Source: Cypionkella sp. (GTDB taxonomy: Bacteria > Pseudomonadota > Alphaproteobacteria > Rhodobacterales > Rhodobacteraceae). From it: 28,791 nucleotides of DNA. The stretch lies in NCBI GenBank assembly GCA_023255415.1, contig JALRIN010000033.1, positions 1 to 28,791 of the forward strand, in the 5' to 3' direction. The first letter of the stretch is position 1. Each line of letters begins with the position of its first letter. The notes below the pieces were generated by a model. It saw only the letters and a list, made by a program, of their open reading frames with translations. It made no database searches and had not been told where the DNA came from. Below, in pieces: positions 13,995 to 20,983 of the stretch. The position numbers were made by a program, and so were the translations under genes.

Positions 13995-15527
13995 TTAGTG
14001 CGAGGCCATTTCCGCAATGGCGGGGTTGGCAACGTGATAGTTTTCAACAAGATGGGCCACAGAAGGCCCGATGATATCGGTCACCAAGGCGGGGTAGACC
14101 CCCAGCAAAAGCGTCATGACAATCAGCGGCGCAAAGATTGCCCGCTCGCGACGGCTCATGTCCTGAATGGTCATCAGCGCCTCTTTGACCAGCGCGCCAA
14201 AGGCGACGCGGCGATAAAGATAAAGCCCATAAGCCGCCGACAAGATCACACCCGATGTGGCCACGGCCGCGACCCAAGTGTTGACCTGGAAGATCCCCAT
14301 CAAGACAAGGAATTCGCCGACAAAGCCCGAAGTGCCCGGCAGGCCGACATTGGCCATGGTGAAGAACATAAATACCAAGGCATAGGCAGGCATCCGGTTG
14401 ACCAGGCCGCCATAGGCGGAAATCTCGCGGGTGTGCATGCGGTCATAGATCACGCCGACACAAAGGAACATCGCGCCCGAGATAAAGCCGTGGCTAACCA
14501 TCTGGAAAATCGCGCCATCAACGCCTTGTTGATTGGCCGAGAAAATCCCCAAGGTGACATAGCCCATATGCGCGACCGAGGAATAGGCGATCAGCTTTTT
14601 CATGTCTTCCTGCACCAAGGCGACGAGCGAGGTGTAGATCACCGCAATCGCCGACATCCAGAACACCAGATCCGACATCACCTCGGACCCAACCGGGAAC
14701 ATCGGCAAGCTAAAGCGCAAAAAGCCATAGCCGCCCATCTTTAGCATGATCGCCGCCAGCACCACAGAGCCAGCCGTTGGCGCCTGAACGTGGGCATCGG
14801 GCAACCAGGTATGCACCGGCCACATCGGCATTTTCACCGCAAAGCTTGCAAAGAACGCCAGGAACAGCAGCGTTTGCATCCCCCCCGTCACCGTCATGCC
14901 CAGCACAACCATCGGATCATGCGCGAAATCAAAGGCCATCAGCGTTGGAATATCGGTGGTGCCCGCCGCCATATACATGGCAATCATCGCCACCAGCATC
15001 AGCACCGAGCCAAGGAAGGTGTAAAGGAAGAATTTGAAGGCCGCGTAAATCCGGTTCTGACCGCCCCAGATGCCGATGATCAGGAACATCGGGATCAGGC
15101 CAGCTTCGAAGAACAGATAAAACAGCACCAGATCCAGCGCCAGGAACACGCCCAGCATCAGCGTTTCCAACAGCAGAAACGCGATCATATATTCCTTGAC
15201 CCGATCCGACACGCCCCAGCACGACAGAATAGTGATCGGCATCAAGAAGGTCGTCAGCATCACAAACAAGATCGAGATGCCATCGACACCCAGCTTGTAT
15301 TTCAGCCCGATGATCCAAGCGCCCTCTTCCACAAACTGAAAGCCGGTATTGGCAGGGTCAAAGCCTTTGAACAGCAAAAGCGAGACCAGAAAGGTCGCAG
15401 TGGTGGCAATCAGCGCCAGCCATTTGGCATTGCGCTGTGCCGCAAGATCATTGCCACGCAAGAACAGCGCCAGCACCAAGGCCGCGACTGCAGGAAGAAA
15501 GGTGATGATCGAAAGAAGGTAAGTCAT
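13995..15527 (-). CDS. nuoM: NADH-quinone oxidoreductase subunit M
   Basis: Antiporter-like proton-pumping subunit of the complex I membrane arm, 510 aa. Conserved features: the Glu-containing helix LVLFYLFFEAGLIPMFLI (about 125-142), the proton-path lysine region VQEDMKKLIAYSSVAHMGYV (about 305-325), MWPVHTWLPDAHVQAPTAGS with its Lys/His context, and GFVGEFLVLMG near residue 410. About 14 membrane helices are expected for the family. It starts 4 bp after the nuoL stop and is followed by nuoN after 12 bp, consistent with tight operon organisation. Confidence 0.97.
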   Translation of the reverse strand: MTYLLSIITFLPAVAALVLALFLRGNDLAAQRNAKWLALIATTATFLVSLLLFKGFDPANTGFQFVEEGAWIIGLKYKLGVDGISILFVMLTTFLMPITILSCWGVSDRVKEYMIAFLLLETLMLGVFLALDLVLFYLFFEAGLIPMFLIIGIWGGQNRIYAAFKFFLYTFLGSVLMLVAMIAMYMAAGTTDIPTLMAFDFAHDPMVVLGMTVTGGMQTLLFLAFFASFAVKMPMWPVHTWLPDAHVQAPTAGSVVLAAIMLKMGGYGFLRFSLPMFPVGSEVMSDLVFWMSAIAVIYTSLVALVQEDMKKLIAYSSVAHMGYVTLGIFSANQQGVDGAIFQMVSHGFISGAMFLCVGVIYDRMHTREISAYGGLVNRMPAYALVFMFFTMANVGLPGTSGFVGEFLVLMGIFQVNTWVAAVATSGVILSAAYGLYLYRRVAFGALVKEALMTIQDMSRRERAIFAPLIVMTLLLGVYPALVTDIIGPSVAHLVENYHVANPAIAEMASH

Positions 15528-15531
15528 GATC

Positions 15532-17631
15532 TTAGTGTCCCACCGTCAGCGTCATCCAGGTGATCAGGGCCGCAATCCCCAAGACCATCGCGAAGGCATA
15601 TGTAAAGACGTAGCCGGATTGCGCCCGACCGGCGAGTTTGGTGAAGAAAGGAATGATCCCCAGCGCCAGCCCATTCAGGCCGCCGTCGATGATCGTGCCA
15701 TCGCCCTTTTTCCACAGCAGGTTTCCAAGCCACAGAGCAGGACGCACGAAGATCACATTGTAAAGCTCGTCAAAGTACCATTTGTTCAACAAGAACAGAT
15801 ACAAAGGCCGCTGTTGCGCTGCAAGCCTGCCCGGCAGATCTGGCGATTTGATGTAGAACAACCACGCCAAAGCAAAGCCAATCAGCATTGCCACAAAGGG
15901 CGAAACCTTGACCCAAGCCGGCGCCTCATGCGCGCTGTGGATCACATGGTTGTCAGCGCCCAGATAAAGCGCCCCTTTGGGTGCCACAGCCGCCGCATGA
16001 TCGGGCGCAGGCTCTGCCGCCACGGTTTCGGTGGTGGCAGCTTCGGCCGTCGCAGTTTCGGCTGGGGCTTCGGTGGCATGGCCTTCGGCCATAACCTCGC
16101 CGTGCCCGGCTTCCATGCCGAACCAAGACCGCATCGTGGACTCGTCGCCAAAGAAACTGTTATACCAGACCATCCCTGAAAACACCGCGCCAAGCGCCAG
16201 CGCCCCCAGCGGGATCAGCATCACCATCGGGCTTTCATGCGCATGATCATAGGCATGAGTGTCGCCGCGTGGCTTGCCGTAAAAGGTCATGAACATCAAA
16301 CGCCAAGAATAGAACGAGGTGAACAGCGCCGCCACAACCAGCATGACATAGGCATAGTTCGACCCGACCCAAGCGCTTTCAATCACCGCGTCTTTCGACA
16401 AAAATCCCGCAAAGCCGATATGGGTCAGCGGAATGCCAACACCGGTGATCGCAAGAGTGCCGATCATCATCGCCCAGAAGGTCAGCGGAATCTTTTTGCG
16501 AAGACCACCATAATTGCGCATGTCTTGCTCGTGGTGCATCGAATGGATCACCGAACCCGCGCCCAAAAACAGCATCGCCTTAAAGAAAGCATGGGTGAAC
16601 AGGTGGAACATCGCCACCGGATAAACCCCAACGCCAGCCGCCACGAACATATAGCCCAGCTGCGAACAGGTCGAATAGGCGATCACCCGCTTGATATCGT
16701 TTTGAACCAGACCCACGGTTGCTGCAAAAAACGCAGTGGTTGCGCCCACGATCACGATCATCGCTTTCGCATCGGGTGCATATTCGTAAACAGGCGACAT
16801 CCGGCAGACCAGAAACACACCGGCGGTTACCATGGTTGCCGCGTGGATCAGCGCCGACACAGGCGTCGGGCCTTCCATCGCGTCAGGCAGCCAGGTGTGC
16901 AGGAACAACTGCGCCGATTTGCCCATAGCCCCGATGAACAGCAAAACCCCGATCAGGTTGGCCGCGTTCCAATTGGTCCACAAGAAATGCAGCTCGCGCT
17001 CGGCCAAGCTTGGCGCAGCGGCAAAGACATCGTCAAAGCGGATGCTGTCGGTCAGGTAAAACAGCCCGAAAATCCCCAAGGCAAAGCCAAAGTCGCCGAC
17101 ACGGTTGACCACAAAAGCCTTCATCGCGGCCGCATTGGCGCTTGGCTTGCGGTAGTAGAACCCGATCAGCAGATAAGAGGCGACGCCGACGCCTTCCCAG
17201 CCAAAGAACATCTGCACCAGATTGTCCGAGGTGATCAGCGCCAGCATCGCAAAGGTAAAGAACGACAGATAGGCAAAAAAGCGCGGCCGATAGCTTTCGC
17301 CATGCTGCCAATTGTCGTCATGCGCCATGTAGCCTTGCGAATAAAGATGCACCAAGGCCGAAACCGAGTTCACCACCACCAGCATGATCGCCGACATCCG
17401 GTCCAGCCGGATGCCCCATTCGGTCGACAGCGACCCGCTTTCGATAAAGCGCAGCACGGTGATGTGCTGGGTCTCGCCGTCAAAGGTCAGGAAGATATAC
17501 CATGACAGGATTGCAGCCAGAAACAGCACAAGCGTTGCAAGCCAAGTCGCAGCTTTCTCGCCGATAAACCGCCAGCCAAAGCCACACAGAATGGACCCGA
17601 TCAAGGGTGCAAAAAGGATGATCGTTGCCAT
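15532..17631 (-). CDS. nuoL: NADH-quinone oxidoreductase subunit L with long low-complexity insert
   Basis: The distal proton-pumping subunit of complex I, with the long lateral helix at its C-terminus. The 699-aa product has the family motifs MFFGWEGVGVASYLLIGFYY (about 140-160), HTWLPDAMEGPTPVSALIHA, and VQNDIKRVIAYSTCSQLGYM. It is longer than the E. coli protein (about 613 aa). Much of the excess is an Ala/Glu/Thr/Pro-rich stretch at about residues 500-557 (HATEAPAETATAEAATTETV and on), coded by roughly 15960-16120, between the last antiporter-like helices and the C-terminal lateral helix region. Long NuoL proteins occur in this bacterial group. The gene lies 4 bp after nuoK and 4 bp before nuoM. 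Confidence 0.97.
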   Translation of the reverse strand: MATIILFAPLIGSILCGFGWRFIGEKAATWLATLVLFLAAILSWYIFLTFDGETQHITVLRFIESGSLSTEWGIRLDRMSAIMLVVVNSVSALVHLYSQGYMAHDDNWQHGESYRPRFFAYLSFFTFAMLALITSDNLVQMFFGWEGVGVASYLLIGFYYRKPSANAAAMKAFVVNRVGDFGFALGIFGLFYLTDSIRFDDVFAAAPSLAERELHFLWTNWNAANLIGVLLFIGAMGKSAQLFLHTWLPDAMEGPTPVSALIHAATMVTAGVFLVCRMSPVYEYAPDAKAMIVIVGATTAFFAATVGLVQNDIKRVIAYSTCSQLGYMFVAAGVGVYPVAMFHLFTHAFFKAMLFLGAGSVIHSMHHEQDMRNYGGLRKKIPLTFWAMMIGTLAITGVGIPLTHIGFAGFLSKDAVIESAWVGSNYAYVMLVVAALFTSFYSWRLMFMTFYGKPRGDTHAYDHAHESPMVMLIPLGALALGAVFSGMVWYNSFFGDESTMRSWFGMEAGHGEVMAEGHATEAPAETATAEAATTETVAAEPAPDHAAAVAPKGALYLGADNHVIHSAHEAPAWVKVSPFVAMLIGFALAWLFYIKSPDLPGRLAAQQRPLYLFLLNKWYFDELYNVIFVRPALWLGNLLWKKGDGTIIDGGLNGLALGIIPFFTKLAGRAQSGYVFTYAFAMVLGIAALITWMTLTVGH

Positions 17632-17635
17632 GTCT

Positions 17636-17941
17636 TTAGCCTTTCATCACGTTGACGTCTTCGACGTCGATGGTGCCGCGGTTGCGGAAGAACACAACCA
17701 GGATCGCAAGGCCAATCGCCGCTTCGGCTGCGGCCACTGTCAAAATGAACATGGTGAACACCTGCCCCGCCAGATCGCCCAATTGAGACGAGAAGGCAAC
17801 GAAATTAATGTTGACCGCCAAGAGCATAAGCTCGATCGACATCAAGATCACGATGACATTCTTTCGGTTCAAAAAGATGCCAAAGATCCCGATCACGAAC
17901 AAAGCCGCCGCCACGATCAGATAATGTTCAAGTCCAACCAT
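17636..17941 (-). CDS. nuoK: NADH-quinone oxidoreductase subunit K
   Basis: Small three-helix membrane subunit of complex I (ND4L homologue), 101 aa, the standard size. The two conserved membrane glutamates are visible in MSIELMLLAVNINFVAFS (about residue 37) and VAAAEAAIGLAILVVFFR (about residue 72); they belong to the central hydrophilic axis of proton transfer. GGAGG eight bases upstream supports the start. A 67-bp gap separates it from nuoJ, the longest gap within the visible nuo cluster; I see no frame or terminator in it. Confidence 0.96.
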   Translation of the reverse strand: MVGLEHYLIVAAALFVIGIFGIFLNRKNVIVILMSIELMLLAVNINFVAFSSQLGDLAGQVFTMFILTVAAAEAAIGLAILVVFFRNRGTIDVEDVNVMKG

Positions 17942-18008
17942 CGTTCAATCCTCCGGGTCATTGCCCGCTTTATTCCGTCAGCCGCACCAGAACAGCGCAG
18001 CGTTTACG

Positions 18009-18623
18009 TCAGAGCCCTTGTCCAGGCTTTACATCAATCAATTCCATCGCTTTCGCCGGGTCGCGCCACATCTGATGCAGCACGTTCTGACGCTTGACGT
18101 CCTTGCGGTGGCGCAGCGTCAGCACAATCGCACCGATCATTGCCACCAGCAGGATCAGGCCCGACATCTGGAACAGCAGCAAATATTTGTCATAGATCAG
18201 CAGACCCAAAGCGCGGGTGTTTTCCACCTGTGCCATATCAGGCGTGATCGCTGCGCGCAGGCCCATCGCGCCATCGGCTTGGGTCCAAGCGCCCACGCCC
18301 AGCACCAGCTGCATGATCAAGACCACGCCAACCAGCAGCCCCAGCGGCATATAGCGCCCCATCTCGGCCTTCAGCTCGGCAAAGTCGATGTCCAGCATCA
18401 TCACCACAAACAGGAACAAAACCGCGACCGCTCCGACGTAGACGATGATCAGCAGCATGGCGACAAATTCCGCCCCCAGCAGCACAAACAGCCCCGCCGA
18501 AGACAGAAACGCCAAGATCAACCACAGCACCGAATGCACCGGATTGCGGCTGAGCGTTACCATCAGGCCTGCGGCAACAGTGACAGTTGAAAAGGCATAG
18601 AAGGCCAGATCTGCAACGCTCAT
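18009..18623 (-). CDS. nuoJ: NADH-quinone oxidoreductase subunit J
   Basis: Membrane subunit of complex I (ND6 homologue), 204 aa with five expected helices. The family motif around the third helix is clear: SRNPVHSVLWLILAFLSSAG, then LLGAEFVAMLLIIVYVGAVA and VLFLFVVMMLDI, the helix that changes conformation (pi-bulge) during coupling in related enzymes. The start overlaps the stop of the preceding CMD-like gene by 4 bp (ATGA, 18620-18623), indicating translational coupling. A short polar tail follows the last helix. Confidence 0.96.
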   Translation of the reverse strand: MSVADLAFYAFSTVTVAAGLMVTLSRNPVHSVLWLILAFLSSAGLFVLLGAEFVAMLLIIVYVGAVAVLFLFVVMMLDIDFAELKAEMGRYMPLGLLVGVVLIMQLVLGVGAWTQADGAMGLRAAITPDMAQVENTRALGLLIYDKYLLLFQMSGLILLVAMIGAIVLTLRHRKDVKRQNVLHQMWRDPAKAMELIDVKPGQGL

Positions 18624-19030
18624 GGCGCTTTCTCCTCGGTTTCAGCAAAGACGGCCTGAGCAATTTCAAGCGCCTTTTGCATGGCGGGCAGGCCGCCGAA
18701 CATCGACATTTGCAAGATCACTTCCGCGACCTCGCGTTTGGTGGCCCCGGCCGACAGTGCCTGGCGAATGGTCAGCCGCAACTGCGGCTCGCCTTGCGCA
18801 CCCAGCACCGTCAGCGCCGCAATCGTGACCAAAAACCGCGTGCGCGCATCAAGCCCCTCGGGGTTAAAGGTCTTACCGAACCATGTCTCGAGCATCTCTT
18901 TCGGCATGGTCGGAAACAGCTGTTCAAAGCCCTTCACATCCATACCTTCCAATGCTGGCGCGAAGGCAGCCGCCATTTTCTGGCCCTGCTCCATCATCTG
19001 CGCGAAAAACTTGGACATATCATCAGACAT
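18620..19030 (-). CDS. Carboxymuconolactone decarboxylase-like (AhpD-fold) protein in the nuo operon
   Basis: A 136-aa helical protein. Residues about 58-125 (LDARTRFLVTIAALTVLGAQ, then LRLTIRQALSAGATKREVAE, then VILQMSMFGGLPAMQKALEI) match the CMD/AhpD helical repeat. It has neither cysteine nor histidine anywhere, so the CxxC redox site of AhpD and the His-based chemistry of decarboxylases are absent; it is probably not a peroxidase partner. It sits between nuoI and nuoJ with a 1-bp overlap upstream (TGATG at nuoI) and 4-bp overlap downstream, so it should be made together with complex I. Paracoccus and Rhodobacter clusters carry extra reading frames in such places. Whether it assembles with or helps build complex I is unknown. 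Confidence 0.82.
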   Translation of the reverse strand: MSDDMSKFFAQMMEQGQKMAAAFAPALEGMDVKGFEQLFPTMPKEMLETWFGKTFNPEGLDARTRFLVTIAALTVLGAQGEPQLRLTIRQALSAGATKREVAEVILQMSMFGGLPAMQKALEIAQAVFAETEEKAP

Positions 19031-19524
19031 CAGCGGTACGGCGCATCAAGTTCAAGGTTGCGGGCAATCTCGGATTCCCAACGATCACCGTTCGAAAGCA
19101 GCTTGTCCTTGTTATAAAACAGCTCTTCGCGGGTCTCGGTCGAAAATTCAAAGTTCGGGCCTTCGACAATCGCATCGACAGGGCAGGCTTCTTGGCAGAA
19201 ACCGCAGTAGATGCATTTGGTCATGTCGATGTCATAGCGCGTGGTGCGGCGCGAGCCGTCGTCGCGGGGCTCTGCGTCAATCGTGATCGCCTGCGCCGGG
19301 CAAACGGCTTCGCACAGCTTGCAGGCAATGCAACGCTCTTCGCCATTGGCATAGCGGCGCAGCGCGTGTTCGCCGCGAAAGCGCGGGGAAAGCGGCCCCT
19401 TTTCATGAGGATAGTTCAACGTGCTTTTCGGCGCGAAGAAATACTTAAAGCCAAGGCCAAAGCCTTTGAAGAAATCCATCAGCAAGAAGTATTTGGTCGC
19501 CCGGGTCCAGTCGATAGTCGCCAT
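19030..19524 (-). CDS. nuoI: NADH-quinone oxidoreductase subunit I
   Basis: Peripheral-arm subunit carrying two [4Fe-4S] clusters (N6a, N6b) that relay electrons to N2. The 164-aa product contains the two ferredoxin motifs CIACKLCEAVCPAQAI and CIYCGFCQEACPVDAI, each CxxCxxCxxxCP. The N-terminus MATIDWTRATKYFLLMDFFK is typical. The frame extends 10 codons further upstream into nuoH, but GGAGG six bases before ATG 19524 fixes the start. The ATG lies 2 bp after the nuoH stop. The stop overlaps the start of the CMD-like gene. Confidence 0.97.
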   Translation of the reverse strand: MATIDWTRATKYFLLMDFFKGFGLGFKYFFAPKSTLNYPHEKGPLSPRFRGEHALRRYANGEERCIACKLCEAVCPAQAITIDAEPRDDGSRRTTRYDIDMTKCIYCGFCQEACPVDAIVEGPNFEFSTETREELFYNKDKLLSNGDRWESEIARNLELDAPYR

Positions 19525-19526
19525 GA

Positions 19527-20564
19527 TCAGCCTCCGATCATCCAGCGCGCCCAAAAGCCGCCGAATACTTCAAATTTTGCAAGGAACGCCACAATCACCA
19601 CCCAGCCCAGCGACAGCGGCAAGAACACTTTCCAGCCGATCCGCATCAATTGGTCATAGCGATAGCGCGGCACGATGGCCTTCACCATGGCGAACATAAA
19701 GAAGAACACCCACATCTTGGCGACCATCCACCACCAGCCGTCAGCAAGCCCGGGGACCGGCGAGAGCCAACCGCCAAAGAACAACAGCGAGATCAGCGCG
19801 CACATCAAGAAGATAGCGATATATTCGCCAGCCATGAACAACAGGTAAGGCGTCGAGGAATATTCCACCATAAAGCCCGCAACCAATTCGGACTCGGCCT
19901 CTGGCAAATCGAAAGGCGGACGGTTGGTTTCAGCCAAGGCGCTGATAAAGAACAGGAACACCATCGGGAAATGCGGGATCCAGTACCAGTTCAGCAGGCC
20001 ATAAGCGCCCTTTTGTGCCTCGACAATCGACGAAAAGCTCATCGAGCCAGTCGAGATGATGATGCCGATGATGATCAGGCCCAAGGACACTTCGTAAGAA
20101 ATCATCTGTGCCGCTGAACGCAGCGAGCCAAGGAAAGGGTATTTCGAGTTCGACGCCCAACCGCCCATGATCACGCCGTAAACTTCAAGCGACGAGGCCG
20201 CAAAAACAAACAGGATCGCCACGTTGATATCGGCCAGAACCCAGCCCTGATCAAAGGGGATCACGGCCCAGGCCAAGATCGCCAGCACAAAGCTGATGAT
20301 CGGTGCCAGGAAAAACACCGGACGATCCGCGCCCGCAGGCACCACGATTTCCTTGACGACATATTTCAGCGCATCGGCCACCGATTGCAGCAGACCAAAA
20401 GGCCCCACCACATTCGGCCCTTTGCGCATCTGCACTGCGGCCCAGATCTTTCGGTCGCCGTACACAAGGAACAGCAGGCTGATCATCACAAAGGCAACAA
20501 TCAGAAGGCTTTGAGCCGCGATAAGCACCGCGATCCCCAAACCAGTTTGCAAAAAGTCAGCCAT
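19527..20564 (-). CDS. nuoH: NADH-quinone oxidoreductase subunit H
   Basis: Membrane subunit (ND1 homologue) forming the quinone entry site and the start of the proton path. The 345-aa product has eight or so hydrophobic segments and the family signatures DRKIWAAVQMRKGPNVVGPF (about 36-55) and ETNRPPFDLPEAESELVAGF plus MVEYSS (about 210-235), the charged cytoplasmic loop lining the quinone chamber. GAGGG lies just upstream of the ATG. It follows the accessory lipoprotein gene by 15 bp. Confidence 0.97.
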   Translation of the reverse strand: MADFLQTGLGIAVLIAAQSLLIVAFVMISLLFLVYGDRKIWAAVQMRKGPNVVGPFGLLQSVADALKYVVKEIVVPAGADRPVFFLAPIISFVLAILAWAVIPFDQGWVLADINVAILFVFAASSLEVYGVIMGGWASNSKYPFLGSLRSAAQMISYEVSLGLIIIGIIISTGSMSFSSIVEAQKGAYGLLNWYWIPHFPMVFLFFISALAETNRPPFDLPEAESELVAGFMVEYSSTPYLLFMAGEYIAIFLMCALISLLFFGGWLSPVPGLADGWWWMVAKMWVFFFMFAMVKAIVPRYRYDQLMRIGWKVFLPLSLGWVVIVAFLAKFEVFGGFWARWMIGG

Positions 20565-20579
20565 GATCCCTCACGTCCT

Positions 20580-20981
20580 TTAAACCGTTGGTATCCCCTG
20601 CGCACCGCAATCGCGCACAGTTACCTCGGCATCTATCGTTTTCAATCCACGAGGCAGAGCCGCCGAGATGGTGTAAACCGCATCCCCACGCCAAACTCCA
20701 CCCGCATTCGCAACATTCGTCCGCACATGACGCGCAAATCCAAAGCCCCGGATCAGCGCATATTGCGCGGCAGCACAAGCGGCATAGGCTTCGATATCCT
20801 CAGCCCCCTGCGCGCCCTTCATTTCCACCCGAAAATCCACCAGATCGCCGTCCAGCAGCATCGTCTCGATCCCCATATAGGTCGGGGTCACATCAGCAGC
20901 CGCCTTTGGCCCCTGCGCACAAGCAAACAACAGGCCAGAAGCCAGTGTCACGCCTGCAACAAGGGTGCAAAGCCGGCACAT
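20580..20981 (-). CDS. Small predicted lipoprotein between nuoG and nuoH, function unknown
   Basis: A 133-aa protein starting MCRLCTLVAGVTLASGLLFA followed by C-A-Q-G. A hydrophobic signal segment ends in a lipobox-like LFAC (Cys21), suggesting export and lipid anchoring. The mature part contains YMGIETMLLDGDLVDFRVEM, AYAACAAAQYALIRGFGFAR and a C-terminal IDAEVTVRDCGAQGIPTV. I do not recognise a named domain, but it has the character of a conserved Rhodobacterales protein: similar frames occur between nuoG and nuoH in related genomes as far as I recall. The start is 2 bp after the nuoG stop. A periplasmic lipoprotein in a complex I operon might be an assembly or accessory subunit; that is inference. 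Confidence 0.78.
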   Translation of the reverse strand: MCRLCTLVAGVTLASGLLFACAQGPKAAADVTPTYMGIETMLLDGDLVDFRVEMKGAQGAEDIEAYAACAAAQYALIRGFGFARHVRTNVANAGGVWRGDAVYTISAALPRGLKTIDAEVTVRDCGAQGIPTV

Positions 20982-20983
20982 CT

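Noticed and set aside
12492..14744. Long plus-strand open frame of about 750 codons opposite nuoN and nuoM
   Set aside because: The translation is rich in His, Arg and Gln with no domain pattern, as expected for the antisense of GC-biased coding DNA. The minus-strand genes are unambiguous.
16237..17505. Plus-strand open frame of more than 420 codons opposite nuoL
   Set aside because: Same antisense composition (HRH/QNQ-rich), no ribosome binding site, and full overlap with a well-conserved gene.
17942..18008. 67-bp gap between nuoJ and nuoK as a possible small gene or internal terminator
   Set aside because: No frame with start and ribosome binding site and no stem-loop; only the nuoK Shine-Dalgarno is visible.
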